Assembly: GCA_021781745.1 (NCBI GenBank)
Contig: JAJXWH010000002.1
Location: forward strand, 1 to 64,000
From: Bacillota bacterium
GTDB taxonomy: Bacteria > Bacillota > Clostridia > Clostridiales > Clostridiaceae
Reading direction: 5' to 3'
DNA length: 64,000 bases
Every line of letters begins with the position of its first letter. The stretch's first letter is position 1. This document shows positions 43,639 to 54,374 of this stretch, piece by piece. The notes beneath the pieces are model-generated. The model was not told the DNA's origin. It saw only the letters and a program-made list of their open reading frames with translations, and did no database searches. A program made the position numbers and the translations under genes.

Positions 43639-45630
43639 ATGAGAAAAAAATTATTATCCAGGTTAATTGCTTCAGGTTTATTCTTAAGCCTAAACTTTCT
43701 CCCCGCACCTTTTATAGATTTTAGTACGGGAAAAATTTCAACAGCAGCGTATGCTGCAACCAGTGCTGCTCTGCCATCCAATACTAAAGATGGAACTATT
43801 CTTCATGCCTTTGACTGGTCTTTTACAACTATAAAGAATGAGCTTCCAAACATAGCAGCAGCAGGATATAAATCAGTTCAGGTATCTCCTGTACAGGGAA
43901 CAAAAAGTACAAGCAAAGATCCAAGTCAATGGTGGTTATTATATCAACCAACAAATCAGTCAGTTGGTAATGCTCAACTTGGAACCTATGATGACTTCAA
44001 GGCACTTTGTAGTGAAGCTGATAAGTATGGTATTTCAATTGTTGTAGATGTAGTAATGAACCATATGGCTAATAACGGAAATCCAGATCAATTAGATTCC
44101 AGTGTAGATCATAGCTTTCAAGATTCCAGCCTATATCATAACCAAGGACAATGCAGTAATTGGACCAATAGATATGATATAACACAAAAAGGCATAGGTA
44201 TGCCGGACTTAAACACTCAAAGTTCTGCTGTTCAAAATAAAGCAATTACTTTTTTAAATCAATGTGTAGATGCAGGAGCTGATGGCTTCCGTTTTGACGC
44301 TGCTAAGCATATTGAAACTAATATTGGAATCGATTCTAATCAATCTTGGGCAGGAAATTACTGGACCAACGTTTTAGGTAATCTGCACAATAAATCAAAT
44401 TTATTTATATATGGTGAAATCTTACAAGATGGATCAGTAGATAATATTGGAGCTTATGAATCATTTATGAATGTTACCGCAAGCAATTTTGGCGGCTCGG
44501 TTAGAAATGCAGTAACTTCAACAAATCTAAGTTCACTTGGCACTACTTTAGGAGGAGTTGATTCAACTAAAGCAGTTGACTTTGTGGAGACTCATGATAC
44601 TTATGAAGATGGAACAAGTAAGTCTTTAACAGATACTCAAAGAAAACTTGGCTGGGCTATAGTTGCTGCTCGTGCAAATACTACACCATTATTCTTTGAC
44701 AGACCTACTGGCAGCATAGGATCTGAAGGTGATGGTCTTTGGAAAGATCCTGATATAGCAGCAATTAACAAATTCCATAATGCAATGATAGGACAAGGTG
44801 AATACTTAAGATGGACGAACAATAATACAACAATGCTGATAGATAGAGGAGCTAAAGGTACTGTAATAGTAAATGATGGAGGAAGCACATATGTTAACTC
44901 TCCTACAAATTTAGTAAATGGTACTTATACTAATAAAGGTAGTGCAAATTGTACTTTAACTGTTTCGAATGGAACTATAACTGGAAACATTCCTGCTAAT
45001 TCAGTAGTTGTTCTTTATGATGGATCAACACCTCCACCACCTGTTGATTATGCACCTCATTCAGGTTATAAAGTTGACTATGATAGCAGTACTCTAGTTC
45101 AAGGTAACAGTTTCACAATATACTATAACGGTTCTTTAGCAAATTCAAGTTCAGTGAAATTACATTGGGGATATAATGGATTTACAAATCCAACAGATGT
45201 TACAATGACTAAACGTTCAGATGGATTCTGGTCAGCAACTATTACAATCCCTTCATCAGCTACAAAACTAGATTTTGATTTTACTAATGGCTCTAGTTGG
45301 GATAATAACTCCAGCAAAGATTGGCACTTACAAGTATGGTCATCATCAGTTCCAGTTCAAGTTAACCCTGCTCCAACAGCAGGTAAAGCAACTACTGTAT
45401 ACTATAATGGAAGCTTAGCAGCTGGTTCCTCTTCAATAACTTTACATTGGGGATATAACGGATTCACAAATCCAGCAGATGTTACTATGACTAAACAATC
45501 TGATGGAAGATGGGCAGCAACAATAAACCTTCCATCAGGAAGCTCTGATTTAAATATGGCATTCAAGAGTAATTCAGGAGCTTGGGATAGCAACAACTCA
45601 GCTAACTATAACTATTCTGTAGCACAATAA
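43639..45630 (+). CDS. Secreted GH13 alpha-amylase with two starch-binding modules
   Basis: The ATG at 43639 (TTAGGAGTGATATCAAA before it) starts a signal peptide; the longer upstream frame has none. The 663-residue protein has a GH13 barrel with VVDVVMNH (136-142), GFRFDAAKH with the nucleophile Asp at 220, the acid Glu at 260 (IYGE) and HD at 319-320. Two tandem CBM25-like modules follow (about 465-560 and 570-663), each with HWGYNGFTNP and TMTKxSDGxW. It would hydrolyse starch outside the cell. The two modules are near-copies, evidence of duplication. It separates lanI from the rest of the lantibiotic locus and has no obvious part in lantibiotic production. Confidence 0.93.
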   Translation: MRKKLLSRLIASGLFLSLNFLPAPFIDFSTGKISTAAYAATSAALPSNTKDGTILHAFDWSFTTIKNELPNIAAAGYKSVQVSPVQGTKSTSKDPSQWWLLYQPTNQSVGNAQLGTYDDFKALCSEADKYGISIVVDVVMNHMANNGNPDQLDSSVDHSFQDSSLYHNQGQCSNWTNRYDITQKGIGMPDLNTQSSAVQNKAITFLNQCVDAGADGFRFDAAKHIETNIGIDSNQSWAGNYWTNVLGNLHNKSNLFIYGEILQDGSVDNIGAYESFMNVTASNFGGSVRNAVTSTNLSSLGTTLGGVDSTKAVDFVETHDTYEDGTSKSLTDTQRKLGWAIVAARANTTPLFFDRPTGSIGSEGDGLWKDPDIAAINKFHNAMIGQGEYLRWTNNNTTMLIDRGAKGTVIVNDGGSTYVNSPTNLVNGTYTNKGSANCTLTVSNGTITGNIPANSVVVLYDGSTPPPPVDYAPHSGYKVDYDSSTLVQGNSFTIYYNGSLANSSSVKLHWGYNGFTNPTDVTMTKRSDGFWSATITIPSSATKLDFDFTNGSSWDNNSSKDWHLQVWSSSVPVQVNPAPTAGKATTVYYNGSLAAGSSSITLHWGYNGFTNPADVTMTKQSDGRWAATINLPSGSSDLNMAFKSNSGAWDSNNSANYNYSVAQ

Positions 45631-45666
45631 TTTTCATATAAACTTAATTTACTCCTCTAAAATTAT

Positions 45667-45719
45667 GAATCACACATTAAGGTAATTATATAATCAACTT
45701 AATGTGTGATTCTTTTTTT
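45667..45719. terminator. Terminator between the convergent amylase and lanK genes
   Basis: Perfect 15-bp stem GAATCACACATTAAG/CTTAATGTGTGATTC (45667-45681 with 45698-45712) followed by seven T residues on the plus strand. Confidence 0.85.
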
Positions 45720-45731
45720 AATATTATTCAA

Positions 45732-47138
45732 TTAATCCATCAATTCTACTATAAAAAATTCGATTGTAGCGCCATTATATTCGTTATTATATGCTGAAAT
45801 TTCTCCTTGATAGTTTTGAACAATTTTTTTAGCTATATATAAGCCTAAACCAAAATGGTTTTTGTATGACTCACTTTGATAAAATGCAGAGAATAATTTG
45901 TGTGTATCTTTTTCTTTAAAGCCTGTTCCGGTATCTATGCACTTAAAATAAATTTTGCCTTCAGTATTTTCATCAGATACAATCAGCTTTATCCTGCCAC
46001 TGTTTGTGAATCTAAGGCTATTGTGAAGTATGTTATCTAATACACGATTTAGCATTGATTCATCCAACATATAGTATTTTTTACTTAAGTTAACATAAAA
46101 TTGAAATTCTATATTTTTCTTATTTGCTAAGGATAATAACTCCCTCTTTTTTTCTATGAGTAATTTATTTAAGTCAACTTTTTGTATCCTAAATAAAAAA
46201 TTCAAATTATCTACTTTATATATTAGAGATAGGTTATCTGTAAGCTTGACCATTTTATCACAATTTCTTTTAATTGTTTCTATGTAATCATCCATAGAAA
46301 AATTCTCTTCATCTCTTAATTCGCTTATGAGTTCGAGCTCTCCATTTATTACTGTTATTGGAGTTCTTATATCATGTGCTATTGATGATGTAATCATCTT
46401 TCTTTCATTTTCTAATTTGGATAAGCCTTCAATTGTTTCTTTCAATGCGTTTATCATCTTATTGAATGAATCTTGTATAGTCTTAAATTCCATTCCTTGA
46501 AGTCCCTTAATTTCAAATAAGTAATTCCCTTCTGATATTTCTCCTGCTGCATTAAGCAATATTTGAATATTCTTTGATATAGATTTATATAACTTTTTAG
46601 TAAATAGAAATAAATACATGATAAAAAAAATAATAGGAGATGCAATTAAAGTAATATATATAGCTACAATATCTGGCCTTTCATGAATATTATTTGTTAT
46701 GTATCCAAAGGGAGCTCTTAAGACATAAATATATCTTATGCAATTGTCTTGTACTAATGGTATGCACCTATATACATAATTATCTCTAACTGTATTTATT
46801 TCCATAGATTTTAATACATCTATATTTTTATTTACAATATCAGCATCACCAAATAAATGATTCCCATTAATATCTACAACTTCCCCTTTGATTTTATCTG
46901 AATATGAATTCAAATCTATCAAACGCCCTTGAAGTACCGAATCTATATTTCTTATAATTTCATCTTCTATTTCATTTAAATATTTCTCATAATAATCTGC
47001 TGTTTTCATATAATTAGTAGATATAAATAAAAATATAACCAAAAGTGCATATGCAACTATCGTTGATATAAAAGTATACGAAAATATTTTTATAACCAAT
47101 AAATAAAAATCACTTTTAATGGTTTTGTTACTTAGCAT
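45732..47138 (-). CDS. lanK: Lantibiotic sensor histidine kinase (LanK)
   Basis: This 468-residue membrane kinase has one hydrophobic segment at about 11-40, an extracellular domain (about 41-156), a second segment (157-180), a HAMP-like linker, the H box SSIAHDIRTPIT (phosphorylated His255) and an ATP-binding domain. The latter carries DNILHNSLRFTNSG (N box), IDTGTGF and FGLGLYIAKKIV. The chosen start (MLSNKTIKS) follows GGGAGG by about 6 nt and overlaps the end of lanR by 11 bp, so it is coupled to lanR. By analogy with NisK/SpaK it senses the mature lantibiotic. Confidence 0.88.
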   Translation of the reverse strand: MLSNKTIKSDFYLLVIKIFSYTFISTIVAYALLVIFLFISTNYMKTADYYEKYLNEIEDEIIRNIDSVLQGRLIDLNSYSDKIKGEVVDINGNHLFGDADIVNKNIDVLKSMEINTVRDNYVYRCIPLVQDNCIRYIYVLRAPFGYITNNIHERPDIVAIYITLIASPIIFFIMYLFLFTKKLYKSISKNIQILLNAAGEISEGNYLFEIKGLQGMEFKTIQDSFNKMINALKETIEGLSKLENERKMITSSIAHDIRTPITVINGELELISELRDEENFSMDDYIETIKRNCDKMVKLTDNLSLIYKVDNLNFLFRIQKVDLNKLLIEKKRELLSLANKKNIEFQFYVNLSKKYYMLDESMLNRVLDNILHNSLRFTNSGRIKLIVSDENTEGKIYFKCIDTGTGFKEKDTHKLFSAFYQSESYKNHFGLGLYIAKKIVQNYQGEISAYNNEYNGATIEFFIVELMD

Positions 47139-47826
47139 CCGTAACCTCCCATTTATAACCAAAGCCGTAAACTGTCGTTATATATGAAGTATTAGGATCT
47201 GCTTCTTTAATTTTTCTTCTTATATTCTTTATACTTTCTGTAACAGTTTCTAAATAGCTCTCTGAATCAATTCCCCATACTTTATTAAATATCTGCTCTT
47301 TAGAAAACATTATATTTTTGTTTAACATAAAGAACTCAATTATCTCATATTCTTTCTTTCTGAGCTTTAGTTTCGTTCCAGAGCAAAAGACTTCCTTAGT
47401 TAAAATGTCAATAATCATATTTTTAGAGCTCAAAATATAATTTTTGTTTTGTGAAATTCTTTCCTCTCGTCTTAAATGACATTCAATTCTTGCCATTAAT
47501 TCCTTTAATCCAAATGGTTTTGTAATATAGTCGTCACCGCCAACTGCAAGAGCACTAACCTTATCTTCCTCTAAGTTTTTTGCACTTAAAAATATTATAG
47601 GACAATTAATTTTATCCCGAATTATACTGCAAATCTCTATACCATCTACGTTATTCATCATTATATCAAGTATGATTAAGTCAAATTTATTCTCAAGGAT
47701 AATTTTTAAAGCTTCAACACCATCTTCATATGTTTCAACATAATAATTATGTACCTCGAGATACCTTTTTATCATACTGCAAATATCATCATTATCATCT
47801 ACTACTAATATTCTTTTTTGTTCCAT
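47128..47826 (-). CDS. lanR: Lantibiotic response regulator (LanR)
   Basis: This 232-residue OmpR-family regulator has a receiver domain (acidic DDNDD at 10-14, phospho-acceptor Asp54 in IILDIMM, Lys in YITKPFG) and a C-terminal winged helix ending in ITTVYGFGYKWEV. Proteins of this family bind direct repeats about 11 bp apart, which matches the ATTATAA pairs found upstream of lanI, lanA, lanF and lanP. It is 48 bp downstream of lanC, so it may be read from the lanB-T-C transcript or from a promoter inside lanC. It and LanK form the two-component pair of the locus. Confidence 0.9.
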   Translation of the reverse strand: MEQKRILVVDDNDDICSMIKRYLEVHNYYVETYEDGVEALKIILENKFDLIILDIMMNNVDGIEICSIIRDKINCPIIFLSAKNLEEDKVSALAVGGDDYITKPFGLKELMARIECHLRREERISQNKNYILSSKNMIIDILTKEVFCSGTKLKLRKKEYEIIEFFMLNKNIMFSKEQIFNKVWGIDSESYLETVTESIKNIRRKIKEADPNTSYITTVYGFGYKWEVTDAK

Positions 47827-47874
47827 AATACTTCACCTTATTTTTTTATTTAATCATTCCAAGTCTTACGAAAT

Positions 47875-49191
47875 TTAAACTTCTTGTAAAGAAAATGCAC
47901 AGTCCCATGGAGTCTTCTTTCCATTTTCAATTGCCAGCAATGTTAATATAATTCCTGCTACTCCATCAATAATGCCAATATAATCAAGGTAGTCCACGCC
48001 CACTTCACTCTTCTCCATATTATAAAATCCAAAGGCTGCCTTTTCATCATATAACTCTAATATTTTATCTGTTAAATCTATGGCCGCTTCTCTAAAATCT
48101 TGAAGCCTAGTCACCTCATAGAACCTATTAGCTATATAAGCAATCCCGGAAAAACCATGGCAAAATGTTGGAGAATAGATATCTGTAAGTCTATTTATTG
48201 CACCCTTCATTGCATTAACTGCTTCATCTATATATTCCATGTTATTTAAATATTCTCCTGCTATAAGTACAGAATAGGCTGCGCCAGGAGCTCCATAACA
48301 CCAGGCATCTCTGCTATTTATACTATTAACCTTACCTTCTCTATATTCCTCTAGAGATATGTGTGTCCCCCAGTAACTTTCCTTATCGTTACTTATATGA
48401 AACTTTATAAGAAAGTCTACTAATTTATTGATACTATCATCTTGATCTTCTAAATGAATACCACATTTTGCAGAATTACATAAAACAAGGAGCATGCCAG
48501 GTACCCCATGAGATAGGCCTATATTAAAGCAGCCTTCTGGCCAAAGCTTTTGATCCACCTTTGAAAATTGATTTTCAGCCGAAATATACCATCCTGGAAG
48601 CACTAATCCATTAACACTTTTATCTTTACATAATTCAATTATATATCCGACAATCAATCTTAGAGCTTGTTTCATTTCTTCATTGTTAGGAAATAACATA
48701 CAGTAATTAGCTATTCCACATACCCCTTCAATGACATCATAATCAGACATGTTGAGAGATTCCTTATTTCTTAATATTTCTATAAACCCCGGTATATTTT
48801 CCTCGATAAAAGAATTCATGCTGGAAATAAAATTTCCATATCTGCTCCTATTATTTGATAGACATACGGCAGAAAGCCCTATTCCCGAAACACCGCTAAA
48901 CATGGAAAGTGATGTAATCCCCTTTTCTTCTATATACTCTCCCATTCTCTTCATGTATTCATGTCCTATTACATCCCATCCTTGTTCTGGGTACTGCTCA
49001 TTCAATTCCCCATACAATACACAAAGTGCAGGTATTCCGTGACTTAAACTTAATTCATTAAAAGGATTTATCCTATTTCCCTCAAAGTTTATATAATTCT
49101 TCTCATTATTAACTATTTCTTTTACTTTTTCATAATCCGATAGCTTTTCTGCTATATTCCAAACAGTATCTCTTATACTTCTATTTCTCAT
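47875..49191 (-). CDS. lanC: Lanthionine synthetase C-family cyclase (LanC)
   Basis: This 438-residue protein is a LanC cyclase, which joins Cys thiols to dehydrated Ser/Thr to form lanthionine rings. The zinc ligands are present: Cys298 (WCYGAPG), Cys344 and His345 (FCHGFSG). His228 (LSHGVPG) matches the catalytic His of NisC. The repeated G-x-x-G half-barrel segments are visible (MFSGVSGIGLS, GVCGIANY, DGVAGI). It follows lanT by 30 bp with a GGGGGAG site. It should act in the cytoplasm with LanB and LanT on the LanA precursor. Confidence 0.95.
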   Translation of the reverse strand: MRNRSIRDTVWNIAEKLSDYEKVKEIVNNEKNYINFEGNRINPFNELSLSHGIPALCVLYGELNEQYPEQGWDVIGHEYMKRMGEYIEEKGITSLSMFSGVSGIGLSAVCLSNNRSRYGNFISSMNSFIEENIPGFIEILRNKESLNMSDYDVIEGVCGIANYCMLFPNNEEMKQALRLIVGYIIELCKDKSVNGLVLPGWYISAENQFSKVDQKLWPEGCFNIGLSHGVPGMLLVLCNSAKCGIHLEDQDDSINKLVDFLIKFHISNDKESYWGTHISLEEYREGKVNSINSRDAWCYGAPGAAYSVLIAGEYLNNMEYIDEAVNAMKGAINRLTDIYSPTFCHGFSGIAYIANRFYEVTRLQDFREAAIDLTDKILELYDEKAAFGFYNMEKSEVGVDYLDYIGIIDGVAGIILTLLAIENGKKTPWDCAFSLQEV

Positions 49192-49221
49192 TTTTCTCCC
49201 CCATAAATATAAATTGATTCG

Positions 49222-51054
49222 TTATATAACTGAATCCAGCTTTATTTTATTTTGTAAATCTTCTTTATGCTGTAAGCTCTCCATTTCATACATACGTCTA
49301 TATACTTCATTGTTTAGTAATAATTCTTTATGTGTTCCAATTCCAATTATCTCTCCTGCATTCATTACAATTATTTTGTCAGCCAACATAGCTGTAGATA
49401 GTCTATGGGAAATAAAGATTCCAATCTTGTCCTTAGTCATCTTTATAAACATATCAATAACCTCTTTTTCAGCTATAGGATCTAATGCGGAGCTTGGCTC
49501 ATCAAGTATATATAAGGAAGCATCTCTAAAGAAAGTTCTAGCTATAGCAATTTTCTGCCATTGCCCACCTGAAAGCTGTACTCCATTTTGAAACCATAAT
49601 CCAAGCTGTTCATCCATATTATTAATAAATTTAGCACTAGCTTTATCTAGAGCTGTCCTCATATTATGATCATCATTAATATTATCAATATTTCCAAAGC
49701 CTACATTTTCTCTTACTGTTAGTTCGTATTTAGTGAAATCCTGAAATAAAATTGCAATACAGCTTCTGAGCGCAGCTTCGTCATAATCATTTATTGAATG
49801 CCCATTATATAAAATACTATCATCCTCTAAATCATATAATTTTGATATAAGTTTTACTAATGTACTTTTCCCTGATCCATTAGGTCCAACTATGGCAATT
49901 CTCTCTCCTTTTGCAATTTCAAGATTTATATTACTTAACACTGTATTATAGGAATTAGGATATTTGAAGGTCAGATTTTTTATTTTTAAGCTTTTAATAT
50001 TACTAATTTTCATTAATTTCTTATTTTCATCAATAAAGTTTTCTTCATTAATATCTAAGAATTCAAACAACTGACTAATATATAAATTATTTTCATATAA
50101 CGTATATATAGTATTAAGTACACTTTTACAATTACTTTGTATTAAATTAAGTGCATTTATAAATCCAACAACATTTCCAATTAAAATTTCTCCAATGATT
50201 GCTGAATATACAATAATAAGAAGTATTACAGCAGTACATACTTGTTGCACAAACTCAAAGATAAATGTGAAAATTGATCTTCTTTTAAATAGCTTAATAT
50301 CTTGTTTAACAAATACTTTATTAATACTTTTAAACTTATTTAAAATGTATTCTCCTATGCCATAGGATTTTATTTCTTTAAAAGTATTATCTCTAGTTAG
50401 TAAATACGATAGATACCATGACTTTCTTCTATCCGTAGCCCTTTCCCAACTAACGTTAAATTCTCTTTGACCTATTTTAAAGAAATATAACGAAAAAGTT
50501 AGCGGAATCAATACTAAAATAAGCAGTACCCAAGGTTTCCAATTTATTATTATAGTAACTGATGATACTAATGTGACAATTGATGTAATTAAGCTTAATA
50601 TTGATAAAAATACTTGGTATGGTTTATACGAAGTTTCATTTTGCACCCGCTGCAATCTATCGTAAATTTCAGAGTCCTCGAAATGTTTTAGTGATAATTT
50701 CGTACATTTTTTCATCACTTTATAGTTAAGCTTATAATTAATTAAAGTTTGAAATTTATTTTGATAAAACTCCACAATAGATCCTACAATTTCACTGAAC
50801 AAATTTGCAGCAATATAAAATCCAAATGCATATATAACTTTTTCGAAATCTTTTGTTGTAATCATGTTTAGAAGATGCTGAGACCCGAATAAAGTTATTA
50901 TAGGGCATAAACCTATGATTAAGCTAAATATGAGAATAGTATAAAAGCTTCTTTTATCTATTTCTTTTATCAAACTAATTGTCTTAGGTATTAATTTCAG
51001 TGCTTTTACTATATCTTTTAAAGAGACGTGATCATCATAATTTTCTACATTCAA
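49222..51054 (-). CDS. lanT: Lantibiotic ABC exporter (LanT)
   Basis: This 610-residue half-transporter has an N-terminal membrane domain (five to six helices, about 35-310) and a C-terminal ATPase: Walker A GPNGSGKS, signature QLSGGQWQKIAIAR, Walker B LYILDEPSSALDP, H-loop ISHR. It lacks the N-terminal C39 peptidase domain found in class II LanT, so it exports the modified precursor with its leader still on. This fits a separate LanP protease. It lies 28 bp downstream of lanB. Confidence 0.93.
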   Translation of the reverse strand: MNVENYDDHVSLKDIVKALKLIPKTISLIKEIDKRSFYTILIFSLIIGLCPIITLFGSQHLLNMITTKDFEKVIYAFGFYIAANLFSEIVGSIVEFYQNKFQTLINYKLNYKVMKKCTKLSLKHFEDSEIYDRLQRVQNETSYKPYQVFLSILSLITSIVTLVSSVTIIINWKPWVLLILVLIPLTFSLYFFKIGQREFNVSWERATDRRKSWYLSYLLTRDNTFKEIKSYGIGEYILNKFKSINKVFVKQDIKLFKRRSIFTFIFEFVQQVCTAVILLIIVYSAIIGEILIGNVVGFINALNLIQSNCKSVLNTIYTLYENNLYISQLFEFLDINEENFIDENKKLMKISNIKSLKIKNLTFKYPNSYNTVLSNINLEIAKGERIAIVGPNGSGKSTLVKLISKLYDLEDDSILYNGHSINDYDEAALRSCIAILFQDFTKYELTVRENVGFGNIDNINDDHNMRTALDKASAKFINNMDEQLGLWFQNGVQLSGGQWQKIAIARTFFRDASLYILDEPSSALDPIAEKEVIDMFIKMTKDKIGIFISHRLSTAMLADKIIVMNAGEIIGIGTHKELLLNNEVYRRMYEMESLQHKEDLQNKIKLDSVI

Positions 51055-51082
51055 ATTTTACCCCCCTTAATTTAAGATATTA

Positions 51083-54000
51083 CTATGATTTAAAATGCTT
51101 TAATGCGTATAAAGCATGAGATGCTAAAGCCCTAACCTTTTTTTCGAACTCTCTGTCAATGCCAAACATTCTATTACAGTTTAAATGAATTATACTATCT
51201 AAAATTGATAAATCTGTTGATACTTCTTCATTTTCTCTTACTTTATTTCCATAGTATTCAACTATTTTTCTTCGCTTGTTTAATATTTCTATTAATATAT
51301 TTCCTTCTTCACTTTCCCTTAAGCCTTCCCAATCCTTATTACAGTTGCATAATTTCATATATTCAGTACGTTTTTGCTTAAAGTCTTCTCTATACTCAGA
51401 AGAATTAACTTGTGAGCGTAAAAACTCTACTTGTTTATCATATGGCAAGCCAAAGCTCTCCATATAGTGTATTACAGAAATCATTCCTATTATTTCATCG
51501 CTAAAATTAAGGCTTCCTTCTCTTTTTGCTCTTAATATATCTTCTGTTACAATGCTATCAAAGAAGAAGACTTTTTCGGCAATATTAATTAATTCTATAC
51601 CTCCATAACGTTCAATTTCTCTATCATAGGAATCTATTGAGAAGTATGTCATCAAGCCTTTTTTTCTAACCATAGATAGCCATTCCCTTATCTTTGGATA
51701 TATCATTAATAGTTTTTCTTGGCTTGAATTAAGTCTTAATCTTATATGCTGCTCTGGATCAACATATCTCATAAAAAAGTACTTACTTATAATTTCTTCC
51801 TCTACTAGCTCATTACAAAACTCCGAGATATAATAGGCTATTAAATCATCAACATTTGAGCTTATTCCATATAATTTAATATAAAGCCATTCATCAAAAG
51901 GATCTTTTACACGCTCTTTTGATAAACTGCTTATATCACTGCTTAACATCCTAGCTGAAACTTTATCGCTTATAGTTTCCTGCTTAATTTTTATCAGTGG
52001 AATTACTAGTTCACATATATAATCCTTATAGCTTTCCTTTACAATATTTACTCCTTCATTTTCATAGGAATTTAAGATTATCTCATTAAAGCTATTCTTA
52101 CATTCGTGGTATAATATTTTAACGCATTGCTCATCATCGAGATTTAAAAGTATTCTATTATCTGCAAAAGTTATATATACATATTGTGGGACACCATATT
52201 TTATGCAATAATCATTAAACTGATTTTTAAATTCATTAAATTCTGTCTTCTTATTAATTTTCATGTTAATTTTATTCATTTTCCAAGTCTCAGGCATTAT
52301 TACGAAATTCTTATATTTAATTTCTGGTATATATGAAAAATCTTTGTACACATCACTCCAAGCAAACTTATACCAGAGTTTCTTCTCATCTAAGCTTATA
52401 TCATTTAAAAACCTTATAGGATTAGGTGCAGTTTGAGGATTGAGCATATTATTTATTGTAAGTAATAGTTTTTTATTTAGGGCTTTGCTTTTAGCATAAA
52501 ATGTATTGTTTTCTAATCCAATATAAATGTCATTAAGCTTTATTCTATATAAATTATCTTTGCTGCCGTTTGTAAATAGTGACATTTCATACTCACTGCT
52601 ATGAATATTTCTAGTAACATTTGCATTCCTAACTTCACTAGGTAAATATGAGATTTCGCAAGTAACGTATTCCTCACTATCAATTATCTCAATATTTCTT
52701 TCATCTAATTCTTCAAAGAATTTATTAGGTTCGCTCATCATATGCGAAAACCTTCCAAAACTTTTCCCTGCACTAGTCGAACCTAAATTAGGACCAATAT
52801 AGTATTGAAACTCATCACTTGAGTTATCTTCAGATTTATTTTTTACAAGCAAATTAATTTCTAATGAATCTGGAATATTCTCGTAATCAATCTTTTGCAA
52901 TTCTAAATTCTTTATTTCATCGTCTCTTATAACTATATTTCTGCTATTGGTCTTAAGAGCCTGAAAATACTTTTCCATAAAGTAATCTCGTACATTATTA
53001 TCTAATAATTCATTTACAGAAACATCTAAAGATCTATTATTTCTAGGTCTTTCATAATTCATTGGCGGACCTATACCTATATCATTATCTAACATTTCTA
53101 ATAATGATATTTCTCTATCTTGTCCATACTTTTCAATGAATTCTTGCTTATATTTTGATAAAAATGGTTCTGGATTTTCTATGGACATTGATAGGTCTAA
53201 TAATATATTCATAAGATCATTTACATCTGATATTATTTTCTTATTAATTTTCTTATCTCTTAAATTTAACTTCATATCAACTTGCAAAATATTTTTCACA
53301 TTTGCAATACTTTCCATTTTCTTATATAGCTCTAAATATGTTTTTTCTTCGGCACCTACTGGAGTTTCATTATATATCTTAAGCTTTTCCTTAATTTCTG
53401 TTAATTCATCTACTAACGGTATTTCAATTTCAGCTTTCTTAACTTCATTAATAAGATAATCAAATTGATCTAATACTGTTAATGGAGGTCTTAAATTTGA
53501 TATTAAAAATTCTCGTTCTATTAATTGTTTTAAAAAGTTATCGATCTTACTTTCGTCTTCAATAGAATACTCATCTATTAATATATACTTTAACTTGTTA
53601 TATTCAATTCCATCTTTAGCTAAATCATATGTTCTCATAAATGGTTTAGTAGCTCTAATACTAATTTCACCAATTCTATTATTATCTTCTTTATCTGTAG
53701 AGTGTATTAATAATGCTCTTTCCCCTTTAATAAAGATGCTGTCATTTATCTTAAAATCTAAATTTTTATAATGATTATCTTCTAACTCTTTTACAATCTT
53801 AATAATCCATTCCAAATCAGGCCTAGCGAATTTCTTGAAATTATCATTCTCATAACTTATAGCTGTTTCTTCTGCGTATTCTCCAAAATCCACTCCTGAA
53901 AAAAGCCCAAAAGGTGTAGGTCTCATACTCATCCTAATCAGGTATTTATATATTGATTGAAGGAAATAATCAAATTTTTTGATTTCTTTTCCATCACAAA

Positions 54001-54199
54001 AATCTATTATTGTGCTATATAAACTCTTGCTGGATACTAATATAGCTTCTCTAAAAACTGAATTATTGCAGATTTCCAGCAATCTATCTTTAATTTTGTC
54101 TGATTCCCCGTCTTTTCTGAAAAACTCATAGTAATTATCTGTTGAAAATATGGGTGTCCTAATCATAAAAGTATTTGTATTTCTATATAAATCTCTCAT
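51083..54199 (-). CDS. lanB: Class I lantibiotic dehydratase (LanB)
   Basis: This 1038-residue protein is a full-length, tRNA-dependent LanB. The large N-terminal glutamylation domain carries RMSMRPTPFGLFSGVDFG and IGPNLGSTSAGKSFGRFSHM. The C-terminal elimination domain carries EWLYIKLYG, KYFFMRYVDPEQHIRLRL and SIDSYDREIERYGG. It activates Ser/Thr of the LanA core with glutamate and removes it to leave Dha/Dhb. It is unsplit and of the same size as NisB/SpaB. A hairpin separates it from lanA. It probably heads the lanB-T-C-R-K transcript by read-through from lanA. Confidence 0.95.
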   Translation of the reverse strand: MRDLYRNTNTFMIRTPIFSTDNYYEFFRKDGESDKIKDRLLEICNNSVFREAILVSSKSLYSTIIDFCDGKEIKKFDYFLQSIYKYLIRMSMRPTPFGLFSGVDFGEYAEETAISYENDNFKKFARPDLEWIIKIVKELEDNHYKNLDFKINDSIFIKGERALLIHSTDKEDNNRIGEISIRATKPFMRTYDLAKDGIEYNKLKYILIDEYSIEDESKIDNFLKQLIEREFLISNLRPPLTVLDQFDYLINEVKKAEIEIPLVDELTEIKEKLKIYNETPVGAEEKTYLELYKKMESIANVKNILQVDMKLNLRDKKINKKIISDVNDLMNILLDLSMSIENPEPFLSKYKQEFIEKYGQDREISLLEMLDNDIGIGPPMNYERPRNNRSLDVSVNELLDNNVRDYFMEKYFQALKTNSRNIVIRDDEIKNLELQKIDYENIPDSLEINLLVKNKSEDNSSDEFQYYIGPNLGSTSAGKSFGRFSHMMSEPNKFFEELDERNIEIIDSEEYVTCEISYLPSEVRNANVTRNIHSSEYEMSLFTNGSKDNLYRIKLNDIYIGLENNTFYAKSKALNKKLLLTINNMLNPQTAPNPIRFLNDISLDEKKLWYKFAWSDVYKDFSYIPEIKYKNFVIMPETWKMNKINMKINKKTEFNEFKNQFNDYCIKYGVPQYVYITFADNRILLNLDDEQCVKILYHECKNSFNEIILNSYENEGVNIVKESYKDYICELVIPLIKIKQETISDKVSARMLSSDISSLSKERVKDPFDEWLYIKLYGISSNVDDLIAYYISEFCNELVEEEIISKYFFMRYVDPEQHIRLRLNSSQEKLLMIYPKIREWLSMVRKKGLMTYFSIDSYDREIERYGGIELINIAEKVFFFDSIVTEDILRAKREGSLNFSDEIIGMISVIHYMESFGLPYDKQVEFLRSQVNSSEYREDFKQKRTEYMKLCNCNKDWEGLRESEEGNILIEILNKRRKIVEYYGNKVRENEEVSTDLSILDSIIHLNCNRMFGIDREFEKKVRALASHALYALKHFKS

Positions 54200-54374
54200 C
54201 TAAATTATCCCCTTATTTTAAATATGTTTAATATTATATCCATGATATAAAAGTATTATCTATAATAATACATTATTTAACATATATCTCATATTTTATC
54301 ACAACTTTATAACTAATTGTATATTATATTAAATTTTAATAAAAGTCTCCTAAAAGATGGCTTGTACAATAAAA

